The notes under the pieces were generated by a model. The model was not told where the DNA came from. It saw nothing but the letters and a program-made list of their open reading frames with translations, and did not search any database. Below, piece after piece: positions 1 to 6,810 of a stretch of DNA of 24,496 nt. Each line of letters starts with the position of its first letter. The stretch's first letter is position 1. This stretch comes from an uncultured Muribaculaceae bacterium (lineage in GTDB: Bacteria > Bacteroidota > Bacteroidia > Bacteroidales > Muribaculaceae). The DNA lies in NCBI GenBank assembly GCA_905209725.1, contig CAJLTZ010000034.1, positions 1 through 24,496 on the forward strand. The letters run 5' to 3'. The position numbers were made by a program, and so were the translations under genes.

Positions 1-60
1 CCGCTATGCTCCTTCGCCTGCAAGACCGAATATGAGGCACATCTGCGACCCCTGCATTAA
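1..60 (+). CDS. possible 3' end of an unidentified plus-strand gene
   Basis: Frame 1 is open from the window edge to a TAA at 58-60 and would give a 19-residue tail containing CSFACK and TEYEAHL. This would make a gene convergent with pseI, whose stop is at 153. The tail matches no family I know and such a short open stretch can arise by chance. The minus strand here has only an 18-19 codon open frame closed by a stop at 4-6, so no minus-strand gene starts inside this stretch. Between 61 and 152 I see no gene and no convincing hairpin with a T-run. Confidence 0.2.
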   Translation, partial: PLCSFACKTEYEAHLRPLH

Positions 61-152
61 CATTTTTTGTGGGATGGGGTCTAAAACCGGATTTATGTGG
101 TTTGGTCTATATGGTGCTCAAAGCAACGCGGTCAAATCGACAGCATCGATTC

Positions 153-1154
153 TCAGGGTTTGAGGATCCGGGAGCCGGGGAGGAGGTCGCAGGGGGCGGG
201 GGTGCCGAGGATTGAGGTGAGATGGCGCGGATGCAGCCCGAACCCGGGGCGGACACAGGCCACATTCTCTCGCGTATAAATTTCTCCCTTCTTTATCGGG
301 CGCGAAGCATAGAGCGACCGCGCATACTGACGCCCGGCAACATCCAGGCTTTCCTCATTATATCCCCCATTGCCATATTCCATCGCCGCTTCAGCCTGCC
401 TTACATCGCGGACCATGGCGGCAAACTCCTCACAATCCATCGAGAACGCCGCATCAGGCCCTCCAATCTTGCGGTCGAGGATAAAGTGCTTCTCAATCAT
501 CACTCCCCCTAACGCCACGCTCATCACCGGCAGTATACTCCCCGGAGAATGGTCCGAAAGTCCCACCTTTACTCCAAACCGCTCTCTCATGCGCGGAATC
601 ATTCCTAACCGCGCATCCTCGATCCGCGCAGGATAAGCCGATGTGCATTTGAGCAGCGTCACATCCTCATTTCCTACCGACCGGCACGCCTCGATGGCCT
701 CCTCAATCTCCCGCTCCGATGCGATGCCGGTGGAGATTACCATCGGTTTCCCTTTGGCAGCTGCATAACGTATAAGGTCGAGATGCGCAATCTCAAACGA
801 AGCAATCTTATAGACAGGATTGTCCAGGCTTTCAAGCAGGTCGACGGCCTCGAGGTCGAAGGGTGTGGAGAAACATTCCAACCCCTCGGCGTGTGCGAGC
901 TCATATAATTCCTGATGCCATTCATAAGGTGTGCAGGCCTCGCGGTAAAGGTCGTAAAGCACACGGCCATCCCAGAGACCACCCTTCAACCGGAAATCCT
1001 CCGCATCGCAATTGAGCGTCAGGCTTTCAGGACGGTATGTCTGGAGTTTTACGGCGTTGGCACCGGTGCGGGCTATGGCGCGTATAGATTCCTTTGCAAT
1101 CTCGAGGGAATGGTTATGGTTGGCCGAAAGTTCGGCCACAATCATGCAGCTCAT
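153..1154 (-). CDS. pseI: pseudaminic acid synthase PseI
   Basis: Condenses 2,4-diacetamido-2,4,6-trideoxy-L-altrose with phosphoenolpyruvate to give pseudaminic acid, step five of the pathway, in the cytoplasm. At 333 residues it has the normal size and layout: a NeuB-type TIM barrel (about 1-270) followed by a SAF (antifreeze-like) domain (about 279-333). GLSDHSPG (198-205) and EKHF (221-224) place two histidines, H202 and H223, 21 residues apart, as expected for the metal ligands of this family. LWDGRVLYDLYREA (60-73) is a block typical of PseI rather than sialic acid synthase NeuB. The start at 1154 lies inside the end of pseG (41-bp overlap); Met4 at 1145 is an equally possible start. 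Last recognised gene of the pse run. NeuB or LegI activity is the alternative, but the neighbouring PseB, PseC, PseG and PseH argue for Pse. Confidence 0.93.
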   Translation of the reverse strand: MSCMIVAELSANHNHSLEIAKESIRAIARTGANAVKLQTYRPESLTLNCDAEDFRLKGGLWDGRVLYDLYREACTPYEWHQELYELAHAEGLECFSTPFDLEAVDLLESLDNPVYKIASFEIAHLDLIRYAAAKGKPMVISTGIASEREIEEAIEACRSVGNEDVTLLKCTSAYPARIEDARLGMIPRMRERFGVKVGLSDHSPGSILPVMSVALGGVMIEKHFILDRKIGGPDAAFSMDCEEFAAMVRDVRQAEAAMEYGNGGYNEESLDVAGRQYARSLYASRPIKKGEIYTRENVACVRPGFGLHPRHLTSILGTPAPCDLLPGSRILKP

Positions 1155-2181
1155 TGAAAAGTGTGATTATGTTATCGCGTTGGGAAATGAAATCGAAATC
1201 GGGGGCAGAGATAGCCGGCATGTTTACAATCCTGTGCAGTCGCCCGGCGATCACCTCCTCCGGGTCGCGGAGATCTCCAAGCGGCAGGAACCAGCCTTTC
1301 TCCACGCCACGGGCATAAAATTCCTCCTGATTGTCTACGAAATGGCCAGCAGCCACGGGCAGATGTCGGGAGAAGGCCTCCACGCATATTGTGCTTGCCG
1401 GAAACACACCTAAGTCGGCATTATCGAGCAGCGCGCGGATGCCATCCGCATCCAGACGGCGATGGATGGCCACTCTTTCAGTGCTGCCGGTTCCCACCTT
1501 AACCGTGTCGCCGGCGATTACGTCTACGAAGGTCTGCGGAGTCCCCTTGAGAATCGCCGAAAGCACCTTTATGGTGAGATTGAGTGGGTCGGCACCTCCC
1601 ATCGCCATCACAATTCGGCTGATGCCGGCATTATGTCGCGGAGCAGCGGGCTCAAGAAAGGGCGCTCGCAGAAAACTCCATTGCGGGCCCGCGAAGAAGC
1701 GGGTGTAGGGCTCGAGGGAAAATTGGTGGCGGAAGAGGGGGAGGAAAGTCATCACCGCATCGGCCGTGAAATGACGGTCGTGCATATCATCGATGCATAT
1801 CAGCGTGCGGGCACGATTGCGCACACGGGTCTGATAATCCGTGTTATAATAGTAATTGTCGAGCACCACGCTGGTGTCATTGTCGACCAGAGTCAGAAAG
1901 CCACGGTTGAACTCCTCCATATCAGAAGTGGGAATCTCAATCCATCGAGCCTCTGCCTCGCTAATCTGCCGGCGCTGCCAATCGGAAAGTCCGATGCCAT
2001 CGGGATTCCTGGAGCAGAACGACACCTCGAAATCATCTTTCAGGTATCCGGCAAGCGCGCACATCCTTACAAAATGGCCGAAACCCATCGAACCGCCTGC
2101 GTCGGCGCGAATCAGCATCCGCCGGCGTGATGTGGCTCCTGCATTCGGCTGCCTGAAGGAATCCTTAAAGCTCCCGCTCAT
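1114..2181 (-). CDS. pseG: UDP-2,4-diacetamido-2,4,6-trideoxy-beta-L-altropyranose hydrolase PseG
   Basis: Removes UDP from the diacetylated L-altrose intermediate (step four), giving the free sugar used by PseI. It has the GT-B-like PseG fold. The N-terminal motif IRADAGGSMGFGHFVR carries the conserved GxGH histidine (H36 counted from this start), matching the catalytic His known in Campylobacter PseG. Further on, MAMGGADPLN and the C-terminal FPASTICVEAFSR resemble the nucleotide-binding half of this family. The open frame extends to 2253, but I place the start at 2181, where an AGGAGG lies about 12 nt upstream; this overlaps the pseF-pseH stop by 17 bp. A later Met at 2118 begins exactly at the family motif and is the main alternative. 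The 3' end overlaps pseI by 41 bp, suggesting coupled translation. Confidence 0.88.
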   Translation of the reverse strand: MSGSFKDSFRQPNAGATSRRRMLIRADAGGSMGFGHFVRMCALAGYLKDDFEVSFCSRNPDGIGLSDWQRRQISEAEARWIEIPTSDMEEFNRGFLTLVDNDTSVVLDNYYYNTDYQTRVRNRARTLICIDDMHDRHFTADAVMTFLPLFRHQFSLEPYTRFFAGPQWSFLRAPFLEPAAPRHNAGISRIVMAMGGADPLNLTIKVLSAILKGTPQTFVDVIAGDTVKVGTGSTERVAIHRRLDADGIRALLDNADLGVFPASTICVEAFSRHLPVAAGHFVDNQEEFYARGVEKGWFLPLGDLRDPEEVIAGRLHRIVNMPAISAPDFDFISQRDNIITLFNELHDCGRTFGQP

Positions 2182-3331
2182 AGAAAATAAAATCCTCCTC
2201 TCGACGCAGTTCCCGGGTACCGAGAGTGCGTTCCAGCGCGATTGACGCCTCATTGAGATGGTGCACCCGCGTCACAATCTTTCTGACCCCTTTGTTTTCG
2301 GCGAGCCATCCATAAAGTTGATGGAGAAGCTGCTTGGCCACTCCGCGGCCTCGGGTGTCGGCCGAGAGCCAGATGCCGCGTTCCATCGCATCGGGCGACG
2401 TCCATTCTAAGTTTACTGTGCCTAAAAGTCGGTCATCGCAATCAAACACGGCGTAATACTGTTTGTCGCGGCGATATCTGAGGCTCTCCACGAAGTTATG
2501 GTGGTCCTGTGCGGAAATCACGTTGCGATTCACCATCCATTTTCTTACATCCTCCGCATTGCGCCCTGCGAGAAGGTCCTGATGGATTTCATCGGAAAGG
2601 TCCGGGTATGCCACAAGCCTGAATCCGTCGAGGCTGATTTCAGCCGGAAAGGCGAGCAAGGAGTATTTGATTTCAGCAAGACGCCAGTCGGTGGGAGTGT
2701 CGAGATCCTGCACCTCGAGTTCGGGGAGCACGATGGGGAATGCATCGGGACCCCAGAGGGAGCCGTCGCGGCGGAACGCATCCGTGCGGCAGAAATAAAA
2801 CTGGCCGGCATCGTGATAGGTAGGGGTAAGGTCCTGTGAGCGTGAGGAGGCATATTGCGGCCAGCGCATGGCTATGCGGCCGTCGGCCCCGATTTCAAGG
2901 CCGCGCTGTACGGGATAGGAATATTCCACGCATGTGAATGCGGCCTCATGTCCGGCCTCCAGGATGCTCCTGCCCTCGCTAAGACGGTAGGGGAGAATGA
3001 AGGGGGCGGTGGCATAGATGCAGCAGATGGCATCGAAGCGTTCGCCCCGGCGTTCATATTCATTGAGCACCTCCCGGATCACATCGGCCGTGGTGGCATA
3101 ATCATTTGCTGTGGCCTCCGAACGGAGGAATGGAACCTCGGCGCCATATCGGCGAGCCACGCCGGCAATCTCCTCGCTGTCGGTGGAAACCATCACACGC
3201 GAGAAGCAACCCGAGCGAAGAGCCGCCGATATCGAATAGGCAATTATCGGCTGCCCCTGAAAATCCTTTACATTCTTGCGCGGAATTCTTTTGCTGCCCC
3301 CGCGCGCGGGGATTATGGCCAGAATATTCAT
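2165..3331 (-). CDS. pseF: fused CMP-pseudaminic acid synthetase (PseF) and PseH-type N-acetyltransferase
   Basis: A two-domain protein of 388 residues; stand-alone PseF is about 230. Residues 1-228 are a CMP-sugar synthetase: PARGGSKRIPRKN (8-20) is the CTP-binding loop, STDSEEIA (49-56) and YATAP (106-110) follow, and YHDAGQFYF (172-180) is typical of the PseF/NeuA active site. It activates pseudaminic acid with CTP, the last pathway step. Residues about 233-388 are a GNAT acetyltransferase. VRKWMVNRNVIS and HHNFVESL resemble the start of PseH, and RGRGVAKQLL (327-336) is the acetyl-CoA pyrophosphate-binding loop. PseH N-acetylates the 4-amino group made by PseC (step three). The frame is continuous with no sign of a shift. 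It follows pseC after 4 nt. No separate pseH exists in the window, so this domain supplies the missing step. The domain calls are firm; the activity of each is inferred. Confidence 0.9.
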   Translation of the reverse strand: MNILAIIPARGGSKRIPRKNVKDFQGQPIIAYSISAALRSGCFSRVMVSTDSEEIAGVARRYGAEVPFLRSEATANDYATTADVIREVLNEYERRGERFDAICCIYATAPFILPYRLSEGRSILEAGHEAAFTCVEYSYPVQRGLEIGADGRIAMRWPQYASSRSQDLTPTYHDAGQFYFCRTDAFRRDGSLWGPDAFPIVLPELEVQDLDTPTDWRLAEIKYSLLAFPAEISLDGFRLVAYPDLSDEIHQDLLAGRNAEDVRKWMVNRNVISAQDHHNFVESLRYRRDKQYYAVFDCDDRLLGTVNLEWTSPDAMERGIWLSADTRGRGVAKQLLHQLYGWLAENKGVRKIVTRVHHLNEASIALERTLGTRELRREEDFIFYEREL

Positions 3332-3335
3332 ACTC

Positions 3336-4499
3336 TCAGCGCGTGAAGAATTCCTTCACCTTCTCTATCACATATTCCTGTTCTTCGTCAGAAAGTGTGG
3401 GATACATCGGCAGGCTCAGGCAATGCTCATAATAATCCTCCACCACGGGGAGGTCGCCGGGCTTGTTGCCAAGTTCGCGGTAATAGGGCATCAGATGCAG
3501 GGGTGCATAATGCACCTGGGCGCATATGTCATTCTCGCGCAGGAAATCATAGAGTTGCTTACGTTTCGGCACCTGGATGACATAAAGATGAAACGCATGG
3601 TAGATGTCGGGAGCGCGGAATGGGGTTTTCACGTCCGCGATATCGGCGAAAGCCTCGTCGTAACGGCGGGCAATCTGCTGGCGGCGTTCCAGGCCCTGGT
3701 CGGCACGCTTGAGTTGGGAGATGCCGAGAGCGGCCTGAAAGTCGGTGAGACGGTAATTGAAACCGAGTTCCTGCATCTCATAATACCATCCGCCATGATT
3801 CTCATGCAGGAGTTTGGGGTCGCGGGTGATTCCATGTGTGCGGAAAAGGCGCAGACGTTCGAGAAGATGGTCGGAATCGGTGGTGACCATTCCCCCCTCG
3901 CCTGTGGCGATATGTTTCACGGGATGGAAGGAGAACACTGAAAGGTCGGCCCATTTGCCGTTGCCGCTACGCTGGTGTTGACCCTTTGAGTCGGTCCACC
4001 ATGCACCGGGAGCGTGGCAGGCGTCCTCGATGATCCAGAGTCCATGGCGGTCGGCGATTTCGCGGAGACGTTCGAGATTATGCGGGTATCCGGCGAAATC
4101 CACCACCACCACTCCGGCATAAGTGCCTTCGGGATGGCTCTCGAGTTTCTTCTCGAGAAGGTCGTAGTCCATCAGATAAGTGTCTGGGTCGATGTCGCAG
4201 AATTCCACGTCGCCGCCGCAATAGCGGATGCAGTTGGCGGATGCGGCGAAAGTCATCGGCGTCACGATGACGCGCTGACCGGGTTTGACGTCGAGGGCCT
4301 TGGCGGCGATGTGGAGGCCGGAGGTGGCATTGTTTACAGCCACGCCGTAGCGTGCTCCCACATATTCCGAGAATTTCTCTTCGAATTCCGTTAGTTTGGG
4401 TCCCTGGGTAAGGTAATCGCTGCGGAGGGTCTCGGCAACGGCCGCTATATCCTCATCAGTGATGTCCTGATGGCCGTAGGGGATAGGTTTGCGTATCAT
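3336..4499 (-). CDS. pseC: UDP-4-amino-4,6-dideoxy-N-acetyl-beta-L-altrosamine transaminase PseC
   Basis: PLP-dependent aminotransferase of the DegT/DnrJ/EryC1 family, 387 residues, the usual length. It transfers an amino group from glutamate to C4 of the 4-keto sugar made by PseB (step two). The N-terminus IPYGHQDITDEDI and DYLTQGP (28-34) are typical of PseC. NATSGLH (57-63) is the cofactor phosphate region, EDACHAPGA (158-166) holds the Asp that pairs with the pyridine ring, and SFHPVKHIATGEGG carries the Schiff-base lysine, K195. Its start codon overlaps the pseB stop in an ATGA arrangement (4496-4499), which indicates translational coupling and fits the fact that PseC must capture the unstable PseB product quickly. 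Confidence 0.94.
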   Translation of the reverse strand: MIRKPIPYGHQDITDEDIAAVAETLRSDYLTQGPKLTEFEEKFSEYVGARYGVAVNNATSGLHIAAKALDVKPGQRVIVTPMTFAASANCIRYCGGDVEFCDIDPDTYLMDYDLLEKKLESHPEGTYAGVVVVDFAGYPHNLERLREIADRHGLWIIEDACHAPGAWWTDSKGQHQRSGNGKWADLSVFSFHPVKHIATGEGGMVTTDSDHLLERLRLFRTHGITRDPKLLHENHGGWYYEMQELGFNYRLTDFQAALGISQLKRADQGLERRQQIARRYDEAFADIADVKTPFRAPDIYHAFHLYVIQVPKRKQLYDFLRENDICAQVHYAPLHLMPYYRELGNKPGDLPVVEDYYEHCLSLPMYPTLSDEEQEYVIEKVKEFFTR

Positions 4500-5518
4500 T
4501 TCACCTCGAAATTAGGATCCACAAATTCCTTGATCTTGGCGCGCATCGACTCCACAGTTTCCCATTCCTCATTCTTGTCGGAGGAATAGTGGAAGCCATC
4601 GGGCACGAGGTGGCCGTTGTGATGGCGCATGTAGTCCTCGCGGGTGTGCTGGAAGGAAACGCTGGGGAGGATAGCGTAATATGGACCTATGTCGATTGTG
4701 TTGAGTGCGTCGGTAGGGGTGATCATCTCCTCGTGGAGCTTCTCGCCCGGGCGGATGCCCACCTCCACCTGCGGCAGTGAGGGTGCGATGGCTGTGGCCA
4801 CATCCTTGATGTGATAGCTTGGAATCTTGGGAATGAAGATTTCGCCGCCGAGATGATGCTCGATGGCCCAGAGCACGAGGTCCACGCCGGCCTGCAGCGA
4901 GATGTTGAAGCGCGTCATGCGCATATCGGTGATCGGGAGTTCCTTGGCGCCCTGGTCGCGCTTATTGATGAAGAAGGGGATCACGCTGCCGCGCGAGCCC
5001 ATCACATTTCCATATCTCACCACGGAGAATTTCACAGGACGGTCGCCCTTGATATTGTTGGCGGCGGTGAAAAGTTTGTCGCTGGTGAGTTTTGTGGCGC
5101 CGTAGAGGTTGATGGGGGCGCAGGCCTTGTCGGTGCTGAGCGCCACCACATGGCTCACTCCTGTCTCCAAAGCGGCGTTAATCACATTCTGGGCACCGTT
5201 GACATTGGTCTTGATGCACTCCTCGGGGTTATATTCGGCGGTGTCCACCTGCTTGATGGCGGCCGCGTGGATTATAACGTCGATGCCCTGGCAGGCACGA
5301 CGCAGACGTTCGCCGTCGCGCACGTCGCCGATGAAGAAACGCAACTGAGGATATTTGTCGTGGGGATATTTCTGCTTGAGCTCAAACTGCTTGAGTTCGT
5401 CGCGCGAATATATCACGATTCTTTTCACGCGGGGGTAGCGCTTGAGGATCGTTTCCACGAATTTCTTACCAAACGAGCCCGTGCCGCCCGTGATTAAAAC
5501 TGACTTATCGTTTAACAT
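4496..5518 (-). CDS. pseB: UDP-N-acetylglucosamine 4,6-dehydratase (inverting) PseB
   Basis: First enzyme of pseudaminic acid synthesis: an NADP-dependent short-chain dehydrogenase/reductase that removes water from UDP-GlcNAc and inverts C5. It is 340 residues, as is normal. The Rossmann motif is ITGGTGSFG (9-17). The catalytic set is STDK (128-131) and YGATK (139-143), so D130, K131, Y139 and K143, closely matching the Asp/Lys/Tyr set known in the Helicobacter enzyme FlaA1. FIGDVRD (62-68) is the adenine-binding stretch. The soluble, short form (not the membrane-bound PglF/CapD type) supports PseB. It is the first pse gene, 48 bp after the upstream GYF_2 gene; no TAnnTTTG motif is visible in that gap, so read-through from upstream genes is likely. 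Confidence 0.95.
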   Translation of the reverse strand: MLNDKSVLITGGTGSFGKKFVETILKRYPRVKRIVIYSRDELKQFELKQKYPHDKYPQLRFFIGDVRDGERLRRACQGIDVIIHAAAIKQVDTAEYNPEECIKTNVNGAQNVINAALETGVSHVVALSTDKACAPINLYGATKLTSDKLFTAANNIKGDRPVKFSVVRYGNVMGSRGSVIPFFINKRDQGAKELPITDMRMTRFNISLQAGVDLVLWAIEHHLGGEIFIPKIPSYHIKDVATAIAPSLPQVEVGIRPGEKLHEEMITPTDALNTIDIGPYYAILPSVSFQHTREDYMRHHNGHLVPDGFHYSSDKNEEWETVESMRAKIKEFVDPNFEVK

Positions 5519-5566
5519 CTTGAAATGTGTCTTTAATCTCTAATTATCTTTTTTACCTAATACCCG

Positions 5567-6175
5567 TTAAAATATTTTCCTGCCCAGGAAGGCGTAGAGA
5601 ATGATTCCGAGGAAGAATGTGATTCCAATCCACATGCGGGCATTGCGGTCGTAGGCATGCGCCTGTTTGCGGCATTCCTCGCGTTCGGCGTCGGTGTAGA
5701 GTTTTTTCTGCGCGGCGCTGCTGCTGTCTGCCTCCATCCAGGCCTTTCTTGCCATGAAGGAATAGTAGATGGCCACCAGTCCGGTGAAAGGGAAACAGAA
5801 GAGGGTGAGTAGGATAGCCACCACAAGATTCGACGACGAGGGAGGCAGCGAGGGGTCGGCGGGGTCGGCGGGGTCGGCGGGATCATATTCCATGTCGCCC
5901 GGCTGCAGGAAGCGGGGATTCACCGGAGTCCGGGGCTGCTCTGCCTGCACCCGGTCGATTGTTGGGAAACCCGGTGTCGGCTCGTGCTGCGGGTGGGCGA
6001 GATTGAAGAGGCGCTGGCGGTAGAAACGGCATATGTCGGCCACATCGGCAGCCTTCTCCCAGTCATCCATCCCTTTGCACCATACATAGGTGTCGGGGCC
6101 GACGCCGGCGTCAGGCAGCTGATCCAGCTCGAACGGTCCGCGCCGCTCGCCTCCTATCATCGCGAAGTAACGCAT
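5567..6175 (-). CDS. GYF_2-domain membrane protein with CD225-like helices
   Basis: A 202-residue protein of unknown function. Residues 1-55 form a GYF_2 (DUF4339) domain, recognised by RRGPFELDQL, VWCKGMDDW and the closing LxxL-like stretch; GYF domains bind proline-rich peptides. A proline-rich linker (about 66-112) follows, containing three DPA repeats. Two hydrophobic segments, about 116-139 and 181-198, flank a charged loop with MARKAWMEADSS, similar to the two-helix CD225/dispanin layout. The likely location is the inner membrane with the GYF domain in the cytoplasm, by inference. It is followed after 48 bp by pseB and preceded after 5 bp by a paralogue with the same architecture. The role in envelope or glycan biology is unknown. 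Domain calls are from motif recognition only. Confidence 0.75.
   Translation of the reverse strand: MRYFAMIGGERRGPFELDQLPDAGVGPDTYVWCKGMDDWEKAADVADICRFYRQRLFNLAHPQHEPTPGFPTIDRVQAEQPRTPVNPRFLQPGDMEYDPADPADPADPSLPPSSSNLVVAILLTLFCFPFTGLVAIYYSFMARKAWMEADSSSAAQKKLYTDAEREECRKQAHAYDRNARMWIGITFFLGIILYAFLGRKIF
5852..5878. repeat. three exact 9-bp tandem repeats
   Basis: The unit ggggtcggc occurs three times head to tail and encodes (DPA)n on the minus strand, residues about 98-107 of the GYF_2 protein. The unit is a multiple of three, so gain or loss of copies would lengthen or shorten the linker without breaking the frame. Confidence 0.85.
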
Positions 6176-6180
6176 CTGTA

Positions 6181-6798
6181 TTAATTATAACGTGAGATTT
6201 CCTCCATCAGTTCCCGGTATTCGTCGATACCTCCTGAAGAGAAATTGACGATGCCCACAATCAGGCCGATAACAGCGAGCACGAAAGCGATGATTGTCAT
6301 GGTCTTGGCTGTGGAATTGCACTGGTCGCCGCGCTGAGTCCAGCCGCGGTCGTAGAAGGTGTTGGCCTTGTTGGCCTGCACGATGCCCACGATGCCGAAG
6401 ATCATGCCGATGCAGCTCAGGCAGAAGCTCACCACTGTGGCCACGATGGCCCAGGGCAGCCAGTTGGTGTGGGGCACGGGTTCCTCCGAGCGACCATACT
6501 GGCGGTAGGGGTCATTGCCCGGGTTGTAACCCTGATGGGGCTGCTGATAGGGCTGCTGGTAGGGCGGAGGTGTCTGCGGCTGGGCATATGCCGACGCCTG
6601 TTCCTCCTGCTGATATGTGGAGGATGGTGTGCCATAAAGCAAAGAGGAAAGCTCGGGAAGGTCGCGGGCCTTGGTCCAGCCAGGTAGACCCTCGCGCCAG
6701 ATGTAACTGTCGCCCGTGAGTCCGTGAGCAGGCAGGCTCTCGGCAGGGAATGGTCCCTGCTGAGTGCCGTCGTTTACAATATAATATTGAAGTGACAT
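6181..6798 (-). CDS. GYF_2-domain membrane protein, paralogue of the next gene
   Basis: A 205-residue protein of unknown function. Residues 1-55 are a GYF_2 domain (YYIVNDGTQQGPFP, YIWREGLPGW). Residues about 60-108 are a low-complexity Gln/Pro/Tyr linker with repeated YQQP. Two hydrophobic helical stretches lie at about 112-142 (Gly-rich, IGMIFGIVGIV) and 166-186 (IIAFVLAVIGLIVG), with a short polar loop containing RGWTQRG; this resembles CD225 or DUF4190 two-helix membrane modules. It has the same domain order as the gene 5 bp downstream, so the pair probably arose by duplication. The proline-rich linker could be a ligand for its own or its partner's GYF domain (inference). It lies 12 bp downstream of the dipeptidase gene. 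Confidence 0.75.
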   Translation of the reverse strand: MSLQYYIVNDGTQQGPFPAESLPAHGLTGDSYIWREGLPGWTKARDLPELSSLLYGTPSSTYQQEEQASAYAQPQTPPPYQQPYQQPHQGYNPGNDPYRQYGRSEEPVPHTNWLPWAIVATVVSFCLSCIGMIFGIVGIVQANKANTFYDRGWTQRGDQCNSTAKTMTIIAFVLAVIGLIVGIVNFSSGGIDEYRELMEEISRYN

Positions 6799-6810
6799 AA
6801 TTGTGCGAAA

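Noticed and set aside
61..152. Possible terminator downstream of pseI
   Set aside because: There is a T-run on the plus strand (63-68) but no matching stem before it, and no hairpin with a T-run on the minus strand.
153..1154. NeuB (sialic acid) or LegI (legionaminic acid) synthase
   Set aside because: All neighbouring enzymes are of the Pse branch (inverting dehydratase, PseC, PseG), and the WDGRVLYDLY block favours PseI.
2182..2253. Earlier start for pseG at 2253
   Set aside because: The extra 24 residues are a shadow of the PseF-PseH end and are not part of the PseG family; starts at 2181 or 2118 fit better.
5572..5590. Small inverted repeat TTCCTG/CAGGAA at the end of the GYF_2 gene as a terminator
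   Set aside because: The loop is too small, there is no T-run on the minus strand, and it lies inside coding sequence, so it does not support termination before pseB.
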